A stretch of 64,000 nucleotides of DNA. Origin: Emticicia oligotrophica DSM 17448 (lineage in GTDB: Bacteria > Bacteroidota > Bacteroidia > Cytophagales > Spirosomataceae). The notes beneath the pieces were generated by a model. It did not search any database. It worked only from the letters and a program-made list of their open reading frames with translations, and had not been told where the DNA came from. Shown here piece after piece: positions 9,035 through 17,429 of this stretch (positions within the stretch are counted from its first letter, which is position 1; each line of letters begins with the position of its first letter). The stretch lies in NCBI RefSeq assembly GCF_000263195.1, contig NC_018748.1, forward strand, positions 248,001-312,000. The letters are read 5' to 3'. The translations under genes were made by a program, and so were the position numbers.

Positions 9035-9748
9035 TTAATCAAAACCCGTCAAAGTCAGCCTAATGGCAATTTGATTGGTATTCGTTAAAACTTGCTTATA
9101 GGAAGTATTGTAAGTACTACTAATTTCAATGGTTTTAGGTTTTACTATTTTCGTAGGGTCTGCTTGTTGGAGGTAAATACCTAAATCGAGATAAGCATTT
9201 TTTAATTGACCCATTAATTTGAAGCCCACTCCTACCCCTAAACCATAGTTAGGAACAATTTTATTGACTGACTCTAAAACTTCTGATTCATCTTGCGATA
9301 ATTGCTCAACTATGGCTGTTCTAATAATTTTTGCACCAAAAAAGGCATCAGCATACGGATTCAGCTTCGAACTCCAAAGAATTGGTCGATATCGAGCCAC
9401 CCCATTTAACCAAAATGAATTATTGGTCACATAGAAAGTCCCAGAAGCATTACTAACAAAATCTTTGTCTCTTCCAATGGATTGATAACCTACTTCTGCA
9501 CCATAAAAAACAGTTGAGGCCCTTTTTCTTCCGTATGGATTGAATAAACCCCCTAATACAAACCCAGCTTTTGTACCCCCTAAATTACCATCTTTCAGTA
9601 TCTGCTTATAACCACCTATGGCATTGCCAAAATTCATACCTACGTACCAAGAAGCTTTATCTTCAAGGTATTTTTCTGATTTTGTTTGAGCAAATACACC
9701 TAGACACAAAAATTCAACAAAAAGTAAAAGTAGTATTAGTCTTTTCAT
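9035..9748 (-). CDS. Secreted outer-membrane beta-barrel-like protein
   Basis: This is a hypothetical exported protein of about 237 residues. The start at 9748 is preferred over the in-frame ATG at 9772, because the latter lies inside the terminator stem of the next gene and 9748 gives a clean signal peptide (MKRLILLLLFVEFLCLGVFAQ). After the signal come alternating aromatic/small strands (WYVGMNFGNAIGG, FYGAEVGYQ, YGLGVGVGFKL, LDLGIYLQQ), as in small outer-membrane porin-like barrels of Bacteroidota. It ends in ...IRLTLTGFD. No ligand can be assigned. It sits just downstream of porX on the same strand but is separated by a strong terminator. Confidence 0.65.
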   Translation of the reverse strand: MKRLILLLLFVEFLCLGVFAQTKSEKYLEDKASWYVGMNFGNAIGGYKQILKDGNLGGTKAGFVLGGLFNPYGRKRASTVFYGAEVGYQSIGRDKDFVSNASGTFYVTNNSFWLNGVARYRPILWSSKLNPYADAFFGAKIIRTAIVEQLSQDESEVLESVNKIVPNYGLGVGVGFKLMGQLKNAYLDLGIYLQQADPTKIVKPKTIEISSTYNTSYKQVLTNTNQIAIRLTLTGFD

Positions 9749-9769
9749 GATTTTGGGTACATTACTATA

Positions 9770-9810
9770 CAAAACACTTCGTTGAAATATTTCATCAACG
9801 AAGTGTTTTG
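9770..9810 (-). terminator. Strong terminator after porX
   Basis: Sixteen-bp arms (9770-9785 and 9795-9810; core ACACTTCGTTGA) with a 9-base loop lie 5 bases past the porX stop. Terminal A/T runs on both sides would let it work on either strand; by position it ends porX. Confidence 0.9.
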
Positions 9811-9815
9811 ATTAT

Positions 9816-11378
9816 TTACTTAGCTGTAAGGTAAGCAAAAGGCACAATCATTTCTTCAATTGAAATACCTCCATGCTGGAAAGTATCTCGGTAGTGACTC
9901 ACGTAATGATTATAATTATTTGGATAAGCGAAAAAATAATCTTCCATTGTAAAGAAATAAGCCGTTGAGATATTAGGTTTAGGCAACATAAAGTTTTCTG
10001 GCTTACGCACAATCAATACGTGGTCGTCTTTATCGTCAAGATTAAGATTTTTTCCTTGTTTATAGCGTAAATTGGTATTGACATTTCTATCACCAACGAT
10101 GCGTTTTGGATGCTTTACACGAATCATTCCGTGGTCAGTAGTGATAATCAAACGACCTTTTTTCTCAGCAATTTTCTTCAGTAAATCGAGTAATGGTGAG
10201 TGCTCAACCCAAGACCTTGTAATCGAACGATAAGCTGATTCATCGGGGGCTAATTCTTTAATCATACCCATTTCTGTACGGGCATGCGAAAGCATATCCA
10301 CAAAGTTATAGACAATAGCAATGAGTTGATTTTTCAATAAATTATTGAAATTATCAACCAAACTTTTGCCTTGTGCAATATTCAAAACTTTATGATAAGA
10401 AAACGAAATATTCTTACGACTTTTCTCAATTTGTCTTTTCAAAAACTCTGCCTCATTATTATTCAAAGCATCTTCATTTTCACCTTCATCATTTACCCAT
10501 AAATCTGGGTGGAATTTAGCCATTTCAGAAGGCATCATTCCAGAAAAAATTGCATTTCGAGCGTAAGAAGTTGCTGTTGGTAGAATTGCGTAGTAATCAC
10601 TCTCTTCTTCTACATTAAAATAATCAGAGATTACCTCTTCGATAACTTTCCACTGGTCATAACGAAGATTATCAATCAATAAGAAAAATAGCGGGGATTC
10701 ATTATTTACTAAAGGAAAAACCTTTGTTTTCATCAGTTGATGCGATAATAAAGGTTTATCAGCCTTTGGGTCTGATAACCAATCTTCGTAATTATCTTCA
10801 ATAAATCGACAGAAGTTTGAATTAGCTTCAGCTTTTTGCATTCCAAAAACCTCTTCCATACTCTTATCCTCCGATTTATCTAGTTGTAATTCCCAGAAAA
10901 TGAGCTTTCTGTAAATTTCCGACCACTCTTCGTGTCCGATGCGGTCGTTATATTGCATGGCTAAGTTTCTGAAATCTTGTTGATAACCTAAGTTGGTTTT
11001 TTCGGAAATCAAACGCTTATTATCAAGAATTTTTTTCACTGACAATAGAATCTGATTGGGGTTGATTGGTTTGATTAAATAATCGGCAATTTGTGACCCA
11101 ATGGCATCTTCCATGATACGTTCTTCTTCCGACTTCGTAATCATGACTACTGGTAAGTTAGGCTTCATTTGCTTTATTTTAGCAAGTGTTTCCAAACCTG
11201 TCATACCGGGCATCATTTCATCTAAAAAAACCACATCAAATCGCTCGCTTTCTACTTTATCAAGGGCATCGGCACCACTTGGTACTGGAGTCACGTCATA
11301 GCCTTTGGCTTGTAAAAAAATGATGTATGGTTTTAATAAATCGATTTCATCGTCGGCCCAAAGAATATTATATCGCAT
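9816..11378 (-). CDS. porX: PorX: response regulator with PglZ domain (T9SS)
   Basis: PorX is the response regulator of the PorXY system that controls type IX secretion and gliding genes in Bacteroidota. Residues 1-120 form a receiver domain: acidic ADDE at 8-11, phospho-acceptor Asp53 in VVFLDEMMPGM, Thr/Ser switch VVMITKSEE, and a Lys in IKPIN. There is no DNA-binding domain. The C-terminal ~300 residues are a PglZ (alkaline-phosphatase-like) domain with LIDNLRYDQW, ATSYARNAIFSGMMP, NFVDMLSHAR and IITTDHGMI, supplying the metal-binding Asp/Thr/His positions. The 520-residue length matches PorX. It shows that the host probably secretes proteins by T9SS. kdsB lies upstream on the same strand. 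Confidence 0.93.
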   Translation of the reverse strand: MRYNILWADDEIDLLKPYIIFLQAKGYDVTPVPSGADALDKVESERFDVVFLDEMMPGMTGLETLAKIKQMKPNLPVVMITKSEEERIMEDAIGSQIADYLIKPINPNQILLSVKKILDNKRLISEKTNLGYQQDFRNLAMQYNDRIGHEEWSEIYRKLIFWELQLDKSEDKSMEEVFGMQKAEANSNFCRFIEDNYEDWLSDPKADKPLLSHQLMKTKVFPLVNNESPLFFLLIDNLRYDQWKVIEEVISDYFNVEEESDYYAILPTATSYARNAIFSGMMPSEMAKFHPDLWVNDEGENEDALNNNEAEFLKRQIEKSRKNISFSYHKVLNIAQGKSLVDNFNNLLKNQLIAIVYNFVDMLSHARTEMGMIKELAPDESAYRSITRSWVEHSPLLDLLKKIAEKKGRLIITTDHGMIRVKHPKRIVGDRNVNTNLRYKQGKNLNLDDKDDHVLIVRKPENFMLPKPNISTAYFFTMEDYFFAYPNNYNHYVSHYRDTFQHGGISIEEMIVPFAYLTAK

Positions 11379-11501
11379 AAAAAAATTCGTTAAAATCTCA
11401 AAAAAGAGTTATATTCATCAATTATCTTATTCTAACGGTCAATGGTATGGTTTGTTGTTTGAACCTAAACAAAAACTTTAGAATAACTCAGTAAACCATA
11501 T

Positions 11502-12242
11502 TTACACGAAATCTTTCAACTTTCCTAAATCTTCGGGGGTATCAACTCCTATACTTTCATATTCGGTAATAGTCGCAAAAATTTTGTAGCCATGCTCTAG
11601 CCAGCGAAGTTGTTCTAGCTTCTCTGTATTTTCAAGCTTTGATGGTTGTAATAAAGCAATTTTTTCAAGTACATCACTTCTATAAGCATATAGACCAATG
11701 TGCTTGTAAAAATCAGCATGGTCGAGCCAAGATTCGGGTGCCTCACCACGTACATAAGGCAATGTCTGGCGACTAAAATACAAGCATTGTTTTCCCAAAG
11801 CCAAAACTGCTTTCACCACATTAGGGTCAAAAAGCATGTTATAATCTTTAATTTTTTTTACAGCAGTAGCAATTTCTGTCTTTGAATCAAGTAGTTCAGC
11901 CATTTGCTCAATTATAGCTGGGTCGATAAAAGGTTCATCACCTTGAATATTAATGACATAGTCGAATTTACTACTTCCTCCTGCCTTTTGGTAAGCTTCA
12001 TAACAACGGTCTGTTCCACTTGGGTGATTTTCAGAAGTCATATAAACTTCGCCCCCAAAACCAAGTACGTGGTCATAAATTCGTTGGTCGTCGGTAGCTA
12101 CTGCCACACTCGTAAGACTTGGGGCTTTTTGTGCTTGTTCGTACACACGCTGAATCATGCTTTTTCCTCCAATATCAACTAAAGGTTTACCAGGGAAACG
12201 ACTCGAAGCGAATCTTGCGGGAATTATTCCTAGAATTTTCAT
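11502..12242 (-). CDS. kdsB: 3-deoxy-manno-octulosonate cytidylyltransferase (CMP-KDO synthetase)
   Basis: KdsB activates KDO with CTP to CMP-KDO for the lipopolysaccharide inner core. The 246-residue length is standard. The N-terminus GIIPARFASSRFPGKPL is the CTP-binding signature. TDDQRIYDH, NHPSGTDRCYEA and NIQGDEPFIDP follow in the family order, with the metal-binding Asp in QGDEP. The C-terminus has HIGLYAYR and LEQLRWLEHG, also characteristic. It lies upstream of porX on the same strand (123-base gap), but the two jobs are unrelated. Confidence 0.96.
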   Translation of the reverse strand: MKILGIIPARFASSRFPGKPLVDIGGKSMIQRVYEQAQKAPSLTSVAVATDDQRIYDHVLGFGGEVYMTSENHPSGTDRCYEAYQKAGGSSKFDYVINIQGDEPFIDPAIIEQMAELLDSKTEIATAVKKIKDYNMLFDPNVVKAVLALGKQCLYFSRQTLPYVRGEAPESWLDHADFYKHIGLYAYRSDVLEKIALLQPSKLENTEKLEQLRWLEHGYKIFATITEYESIGVDTPEDLGKLKDFV

Positions 12243-12467
12243 CTGTTTTGCTAATCAAGGTGGCGAATTTACACCAAAAAAAAAATATATGCGTTAATCT
12301 ACTATAGAATGATTAAATTTGCATAAAATTGAATCAAATACACAATTTTTAATGTTAAATTTCAGCTGAATTATCAGTAAAAATGAAGGTTTAAGTTTAC
12401 TACTGAAGGAGATTTCAATCCTATCCCTTCATCTTACCATGATTCATTTACATTTACAAACACTTGT

Positions 12468-13565
12468 ATGTTAAGAATAATTTGTGCTTTAATAGCCTCA
12501 GTGCTTTTCCTAAACAATACCTACGCAACTCCCGAAGATTCACTTGGGATTGAAAAAAGAAATGGTAAAATATTAGTTCAACATAAAGTAGAAAAAGGTG
12601 AAACCATTTATTCTATTTTAAAACGTTATGATTGTACGGAAAGCGATTTTCTTTCTGTAAATCCAACTTTTAAAAAAGGTGATATTCTTTCACTCGACCA
12701 AGTAGTGGAAGTACCCTATAATAGTAAAAAAAAGGTAAGTCAAACCAAGGCTCCAGTAGTAGAAATTATACCATCTGGTGAAAAAACAAGCTCAAAAAAA
12801 GTAGAAGAAAAAAGAATCATCGACGAAAATGGCATTGAAATCGTAGATATTCCAGAAGCTACGCCAAAAGACGCAGAAAGTTCATTGAAAGTTAGCTCAG
12901 TTGAACCTTCTAAGGAAATAGGGACAAATAAAGCCAAAAACACCTCATCAAAGGCTTCTCTTAAAGCTAAAACACATACTATTATAGCAGGACAAAATCT
13001 ATTTACAGTAGCAAAATTATATAATATTAAAGTTTGGCAAATTAGAGAATGGAATGCCTTAACCAATGATGCGGTAAAAATTGGACAGGTTTTGGTAGTT
13101 GAAAAGCCAGCTTCGTTTGTTGCGAAAGCTACTCCTAAAAAAGACACCCTTAAACCCAAAACTACCACTCAAATTCAAGCCCCTGCGGGTGATGTGGTTA
13201 AAGAAACCCCAAAAGAATCTAAAGAACAAGCAGTTATCAATAAACCTGTAACAATACCAAATAAACCAACAAGCACAGTACCCAATGCTCCCGGTGGTAG
13301 GAAAGTTTCAGAAAATGGTATTGCTGAAGTAATAACCGCAGGAGAATCTACCAATAAATTTTTAGCTCTGCACCCTACCGCTCCTATTGGCACTCTAATA
13401 AAAGTATCCAATGTAGCCAACGGCCAAAGTGTTTGGGTGAAAGTTATCGGTAAATTTAATCCAACACGTGATGTAAAAATTAGAATTTCGAAAAAAGCAT
13501 TCGATAAATTATCTCCAAAAGATAGTCGTATCAGTGCTGAATTAAGTTATAGTATTAGTAATTAA
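12468..13565 (+). CDS. Exported LysM - RlpA-like (double-psi barrel) protein
   Basis: This 365-residue exported protein probably acts on or binds peptidoglycan. It begins with a signal peptide (MLRIICALIASVLFLNNTYA). A first LysM repeat spans about residues 38-82 (HKVEKGETIYSILKRY...). A low-complexity Lys/Ser/Pro linker follows, then a second LysM at about 168-212 (HTIIAGQNLFTVAKLYNIKV). After another Pro/Thr-rich linker, residues ~280-365 form an RlpA-like double-psi beta-barrel (ALHPTAPIGTLIKVSN, VWVKVIGKF). The catalytic Asp of lytic RlpA proteins is not obvious, so binding without cleavage is possible. The upstream non-coding gap holds a TAnnTTTG box at 12314-12321. Confidence 0.82.
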   Translation: MLRIICALIASVLFLNNTYATPEDSLGIEKRNGKILVQHKVEKGETIYSILKRYDCTESDFLSVNPTFKKGDILSLDQVVEVPYNSKKKVSQTKAPVVEIIPSGEKTSSKKVEEKRIIDENGIEIVDIPEATPKDAESSLKVSSVEPSKEIGTNKAKNTSSKASLKAKTHTIIAGQNLFTVAKLYNIKVWQIREWNALTNDAVKIGQVLVVEKPASFVAKATPKKDTLKPKTTTQIQAPAGDVVKETPKESKEQAVINKPVTIPNKPTSTVPNAPGGRKVSENGIAEVITAGESTNKFLALHPTAPIGTLIKVSNVANGQSVWVKVIGKFNPTRDVKIRISKKAFDKLSPKDSRISAELSYSISN

Positions 13566-13579
13566 GGTTTTATCAATCA

Positions 13580-13729
13580 ATGCAAGTTAAATCAAAAATC
13601 TGGACGGCTTTTTTCGCAATCCTCTATCCTTTCATTACGACATTTAGCTTTTTATTTACGGCTATTTTAGCAGTCTTTTCATGGGCTTCTAACTTTTTGG
13701 TATTTATTCTAAAAAAAGTAAAAGCATAA
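13580..13729 (+). CDS. 49-aa hydrophobic small membrane protein
   Basis: This short ORF begins ATG CAA GTT and ends with TAA directly abutting the ATG of the TIGR02757 gene at 13730. Its product starts MQVKSKIWTAFFAIL, has a hydrophobic stretch of about 30 residues (YPFITTFSFLFTAILAVF...), and ends with a basic tail KKVKA. This is the profile of a one- or two-span inner-membrane peptide. The zero-base spacing to the next gene and the 14-base gap from the preceding gene make translation plausible. No family is recognised. Confidence 0.6.
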   Translation: MQVKSKIWTAFFAILYPFITTFSFLFTAILAVFSWASNFLVFILKKVKA

Positions 13730-14500
13730 ATGACACAACTAATCGTTGATTTACTCAATGAAAAATATGAGTTGTTTAATCAGCCTAATTTCATTCCCAA
13801 CGACCCCATCTGTATTCCTCATCAGTTTACGCTAAAGCAAGATATTGAAATAACTGGCTTCATTGCAGCTACCCTTGCTTGGGGCCAACGAAAAACGATA
13901 ATCAATAAATGTAATGAGCTAATATCTTTGATGGATAAAGCTCCTTATGATTTTATCAAAAATCACCAAGATTCTGACCTTAAACGATTTCTTTCGTTCA
14001 AACACCGTACCTTCAACGCTACTGACACTCTATATTTTATTGAATTTTTTAAGGATTTTTATAGCAAAAACGAATCATTTGAAAATGCCTTCCTTGTTGG
14101 CTTAAAGCCCGAAAATGAAGATATGAGAGTTGGGTTAGAAAATTTTCAGAAAGTATTTTTTGGTTTGGAAGATTACCCCACACGTACTCGTAAGCACATT
14201 GCAACGCCAGCAAGAAATTCTACTTGTAAGCGAATAAATATGTTTTTACGCTGGATGGTGAGAAAAGATGAAAAAGGGGTTGACTTTGGAATTTGGAATC
14301 AAATAAATACCTCCCAATTGGTTTGCCCTTGTGATGTACATGTAGAAAGAGTTGCTCGAAAATTAGGATTGATAACACGACCTAAAGCAGACTGGCAAAT
14401 GGCTATTGAACTGACCAAAAACTTAAAACAACTTGACCCATTAGACCCAGTAAAATATGACTTTGCTCTATTTGGTTTGGGCGTCGAAGGGTATTTATAA
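13730..14500 (+). CDS. TIGR02757 family protein (DUF2400)
   Basis: This 256-residue protein matches the TIGR02757/DUF2400 family found in Bacteroidota and some other bacteria. Typical features are DPICIPHQF near residue 25, the segment IAATLAWGQRKTI (family F/L-A-WGQR), CKRINMFLRWMVRKD, and the Cys/Asp/His cluster CPCDVHVERVARKLGL. The helical layout and CDVHVxR resemble helix-hairpin-helix DNA glycosylases, so a nucleic-acid role is possible but unproven. It is directly coupled to the 49-aa ORF upstream. Confidence 0.85.
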   Translation: MTQLIVDLLNEKYELFNQPNFIPNDPICIPHQFTLKQDIEITGFIAATLAWGQRKTIINKCNELISLMDKAPYDFIKNHQDSDLKRFLSFKHRTFNATDTLYFIEFFKDFYSKNESFENAFLVGLKPENEDMRVGLENFQKVFFGLEDYPTRTRKHIATPARNSTCKRINMFLRWMVRKDEKGVDFGIWNQINTSQLVCPCDVHVERVARKLGLITRPKADWQMAIELTKNLKQLDPLDPVKYDFALFGLGVEGYL

Positions 14501-14517
14501 AATTTGAGGTTTTAGAA

Positions 14518-14612
14518 TGACGATTTACGATTGAGTTTTTCATCGGATAAATATTCCTTAGAACTTTTTCACTCGTAAATCGTCACTTATTTATAAATCA
14601 AAAATCGTCATT
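14518..14612. repeat. Inverted and direct copies of an ATCGTCA-type repeat
   Basis: TGACGATTTACGA (14518-14530) is repeated inverted at 14573-14585 as its exact complement. A third partial copy, AAATCGTCATTC, lies at 14601-14612. They fill the gap between convergent genes and may act as a terminator-like structure. Related words recur at 40965-40999 and 45071-45140, so this is a dispersed family rather than a unique hairpin. Confidence 0.65.
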
Positions 14613-14615
14613 CAA

Positions 14616-15977
14616 TCAAAGTCCGTATTTATCAATCAGATAAACCAAAGCAGCCATTGAAGCGGCACCAAGGTTTAACTCACGCTCATTAACTGCTTCG
14701 AGCGTATCTGAAAGTGCATGATGAAAATCGAAATAACGTTGAGAATCTGGCTTAAAACCAATCAAAAGTGTACCTTGACTACCCAATGGACCAATATCTG
14801 CTCCACCACCTCCGCGACCAATTTCTGCCAAACCGTAAGGTGCTAATAAGTTCTTATATTTTGTAAGTTTAGAGATTTGTGCATCCGTTCCAACCATTCC
14901 AAAACCTCTTGGTGTAAAACCACCATTATCAGATTCAATAGCAGCGATATGTTTTTCGTTATTTTGTTTAGCTAAATCAGCATATTTCGTTCCTCCACGT
15001 AAACCATTTTCTTCGTTCATAAACATTACCACTCTAATCGTACGCTTTGGTTTGATACCTAATGCTTTTAATGATCTTAGTACTTCTATTGATTGTACAC
15101 AACCAGCACCATCATCTTGAGCACCTTCTGCCAAATCCCAAGAATCAAGGTGGCCTCCTACTACAATTATTTCATCAGGTTTTTCCGAACCACGAATTTC
15201 GCCAACTACATTGTGTGATGGAGCATCAGGCAAAGTTTCGCAGTTTTGTTTGAAGAAAAACTGAATTTTAGGATTTTCTTTCAACATTTTACTTAAAAGA
15301 TTCGCACCGTTTGTACTTATTGCAGCAGTCGGAATCATTGGTACACCAGTTGCATAACGCATACTTCCAGTGTGTGGTTTATCATCTTGTAAAGTTGTCA
15401 TAGACCTCACAATTGCCCCCACAGCTCCATATTTTGCAGCTTGTGAAGCACCACCTCCACGTTGATTAACGGCACCACTATACGCATCGAATGTATTAAT
15501 TTTAGTTGGGTCCATTGGTCGATTAAAAAGAACTATCTTCCCTTTTACTTTTTCGGTACCCAATGCTTCTAGTTCTTCAAAACTTTTCACCTCAATTACT
15601 TCTGCCTTGATTCCAGTTGTTGGCGTGGCAACCGAACCACCCAATGCAGCAATTGGTACATTTACTTTTTGCTTACCTGATTCAATATATGCTTGTTCTT
15701 TTGCTCCGCGAACCCAATGTGGTACCATTACATCTTGCAAGAAAACGCGGTCAAACTTATACTCCTCCATTACTTTTTTGGTGTATTGTACAGCTTTTGC
15801 TGCACCTTCAGAACCACTTAATCTTGGGCCAATTTGTTTGGATAAATGGGTAAGTGTTTTGTAAGCTTCACCTTTAGCAAGAATTTCATCATAAATTTTC
15901 CGAATTAATAGCGAATCGCTTTCTTGCGAGTAAGCTGTAAATGAACATAAAGTCAGGGCGACTAGGATTTTTTTCAT
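14616..15977 (-). CDS. Secreted M28-family metallopeptidase
   Basis: This 453-residue exported zinc aminopeptidase/carboxypeptidase belongs to family M28 and resembles carboxypeptidase Q. A signal peptide is at the N-terminus (MKKILVALTLCSFTAYS). A PA-like insert spans about residues 120-250 (IVLFNRPMDPTK...). The catalytic domain carries the two-zinc site: GGHLDSWD (His, Asp), AQDDGAG (bridging Asp), MNEENGLRGG (Glu pair), ESDNGG (Asp) and FHHALSDT (His). All ligands are visible, so it should be active. It probably releases amino acids from peptides in the periplasm. It is monocistronic. Confidence 0.88.
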   Translation of the reverse strand: MKKILVALTLCSFTAYSQESDSLLIRKIYDEILAKGEAYKTLTHLSKQIGPRLSGSEGAAKAVQYTKKVMEEYKFDRVFLQDVMVPHWVRGAKEQAYIESGKQKVNVPIAALGGSVATPTTGIKAEVIEVKSFEELEALGTEKVKGKIVLFNRPMDPTKINTFDAYSGAVNQRGGGASQAAKYGAVGAIVRSMTTLQDDKPHTGSMRYATGVPMIPTAAISTNGANLLSKMLKENPKIQFFFKQNCETLPDAPSHNVVGEIRGSEKPDEIIVVGGHLDSWDLAEGAQDDGAGCVQSIEVLRSLKALGIKPKRTIRVVMFMNEENGLRGGTKYADLAKQNNEKHIAAIESDNGGFTPRGFGMVGTDAQISKLTKYKNLLAPYGLAEIGRGGGGADIGPLGSQGTLLIGFKPDSQRYFDFHHALSDTLEAVNERELNLGAASMAALVYLIDKYGL

Positions 15978-16149
15978 GTTTAATAAAATAGATAGATATA
16001 TAGCTTATTGACTGAGCAATTTAGTAAAAAAACATCTTTAAGCATTAATAAATGTAGATATTAATTTTAATAAATTATTTAAAAATATTTTCTCAAAACT
16101 TGAATAAATAACAAATAATATTTTATTTAAAACATTTCTCAAAAAATCG

Positions 16150-16157
16150 TACTTTTG
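16150..16157 (+). promoter_or_regulatory. TAnnTTTG box upstream of the ROK regulator
   Basis: TACTTTTG fits the Bacteroidota -7 consensus and lies 23 bases before the ATG at 16181. No good TTG is seen 17-23 bases upstream, so this is a weak or activator-dependent promoter candidate. Confidence 0.4.
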
Positions 16158-16180
16158 TTAATAAAAAATCTTTTTTAATC

Positions 16181-17383
16181 ATGATTGAAGCCAGAGAGTC
16201 GGTAGTAGAAATTAAAAAAAATAAATTAAAACAACAGCTGTTGAAAGAACTATACTTAAATGGTCCTAATACGATAATTGATTTAAGTAAAATACTCCAT
16301 TCGAGCCCGCCTTCAGTCAATGTGCTTTTTATTGAATTGATGCAAGAAGGATGGATAAGTGAAGTGGGTACTGGTAATTCTAAATCAGGACGTAAACCTG
16401 TTTTGTATGGTTTAAATGCCAATCATGGCTACATTATCACTTGGCTCATTAATAAATTTGAAAGTTCGATTATTGTTTATAACCTTAAGAATGAAGTTTG
16501 TGCTCAAAAGAAATTCAAATTTCAGATAGAAAATAATGCATCTTATGGCACTTTCATTTTGGAAAACACCATTGAATTCCTTAAAAATGTAAATATCAGC
16601 AAAGATAAAATTTTAGGAATTGGTGTCTGTATGCCGGGTTTAATTGATAAAGAAACTGGAAATAATTTCTCTTATCCAACCAGTGAAGGAAAAGCCATCA
16701 ATATAATATTGAGTGAATATTTTAATGTACCCTCTTATACACTCAATGACGCCAAAGCCATTGCTTTAGGTGAAAAAAGATTTGGTTTGGCACACGACTA
16801 CAACAATGTTCTAGCAATCAATATCGACTGGGGAGTTGGCTTAGGTATTTTAATTGACGGAGAAGTATTCAATGGAACTTCTGGATTTACTGGCGAACTT
16901 GGGCATATTCAAGTTAGAGGAGCTGGTGAACTCTGCTCATGCGGAAAAATCGGATGTTTGGAAACGGTAGCTACAGCCCAAGTACTTATTAAGAGAGTAA
17001 AAGAAGAATTAAATAATGGGCGAGTTTCAAAGATTATTCAACTTGCCAAAGGAAATGTTGAAGCCGTAGATGAAGATATGATTATTGCGGCAACTCATTC
17101 GGGAGATGAACTTTGTATTGACTTACTTAATGAAATTGGAACCGAACTTGGCAAAGCTTTATCAATTGCTGTTCATTTATTCAATCCAGAATTAATTTTG
17201 GTAGATGGTTTACTTGCCAAAGCCGATAAATTCATCACTATTCCAATAGAACAGGCAATCAACAAATATTGTCTAGGAGAATTTAAAACAAAGTTATCTG
17301 TTAACACCTCACGTTTGGAAGAATCTGCGGGTTTTCTGGGTACATTTTCATTCGTATTAGAGCATCTTTTTGATGAGGTATAG
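16181..17383 (+). CDS. ROK-family transcriptional regulator (NagC/XylR type)
   Basis: This 400-residue protein has an N-terminal winged helix-turn-helix (about residues 15-70, with NTIIDLSKILHSSPPSVNVLFIELMQEGWI). A sugar-kinase-like ROK domain follows, with GIGVCMPGLID, NDAKAIALGEKRFG, and the zinc motif GELGHIQV...CSCGKIGCLET. It should sense a sugar or sugar phosphate and control nearby catabolic genes. It is divergent from the peptidase and upstream of the kinase/MFS/oxidoreductase block, which makes that locus its likely target. The kinase-type Asp in NIDWGVG is kept, but activity as a kinase is unlikely given the DNA-binding domain. Confidence 0.9.
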   Translation: MIEARESVVEIKKNKLKQQLLKELYLNGPNTIIDLSKILHSSPPSVNVLFIELMQEGWISEVGTGNSKSGRKPVLYGLNANHGYIITWLINKFESSIIVYNLKNEVCAQKKFKFQIENNASYGTFILENTIEFLKNVNISKDKILGIGVCMPGLIDKETGNNFSYPTSEGKAINIILSEYFNVPSYTLNDAKAIALGEKRFGLAHDYNNVLAINIDWGVGLGILIDGEVFNGTSGFTGELGHIQVRGAGELCSCGKIGCLETVATAQVLIKRVKEELNNGRVSKIIQLAKGNVEAVDEDMIIAATHSGDELCIDLLNEIGTELGKALSIAVHLFNPELILVDGLLAKADKFITIPIEQAINKYCLGEFKTKLSVNTSRLEESAGFLGTFSFVLEHLFDEV

Positions 17384-17385
17384 GT

Positions 17386-17429
17386 AAAATTCAACGAGAC
17401 ACAAACAAAGTTGTGTCTCGTTGAATTTT
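17386..17429. terminator. Bidirectional terminator, ROK regulator / GHMP kinase
   Basis: Nineteen-bp arms starting AAAATTCAACGAG (17386-17404, complement at 17411-17429) enclose a short loop between two convergent genes. The A/T ends supply U tracts on both strands, so it can end both transcripts. Confidence 0.9.

Noticed and set aside
12740-13420. Minus-strand frames opposite the LysM gene
   Set aside because: They come from the low-complexity Lys/Pro linkers of the plus-strand gene and encode no recognisable fold.
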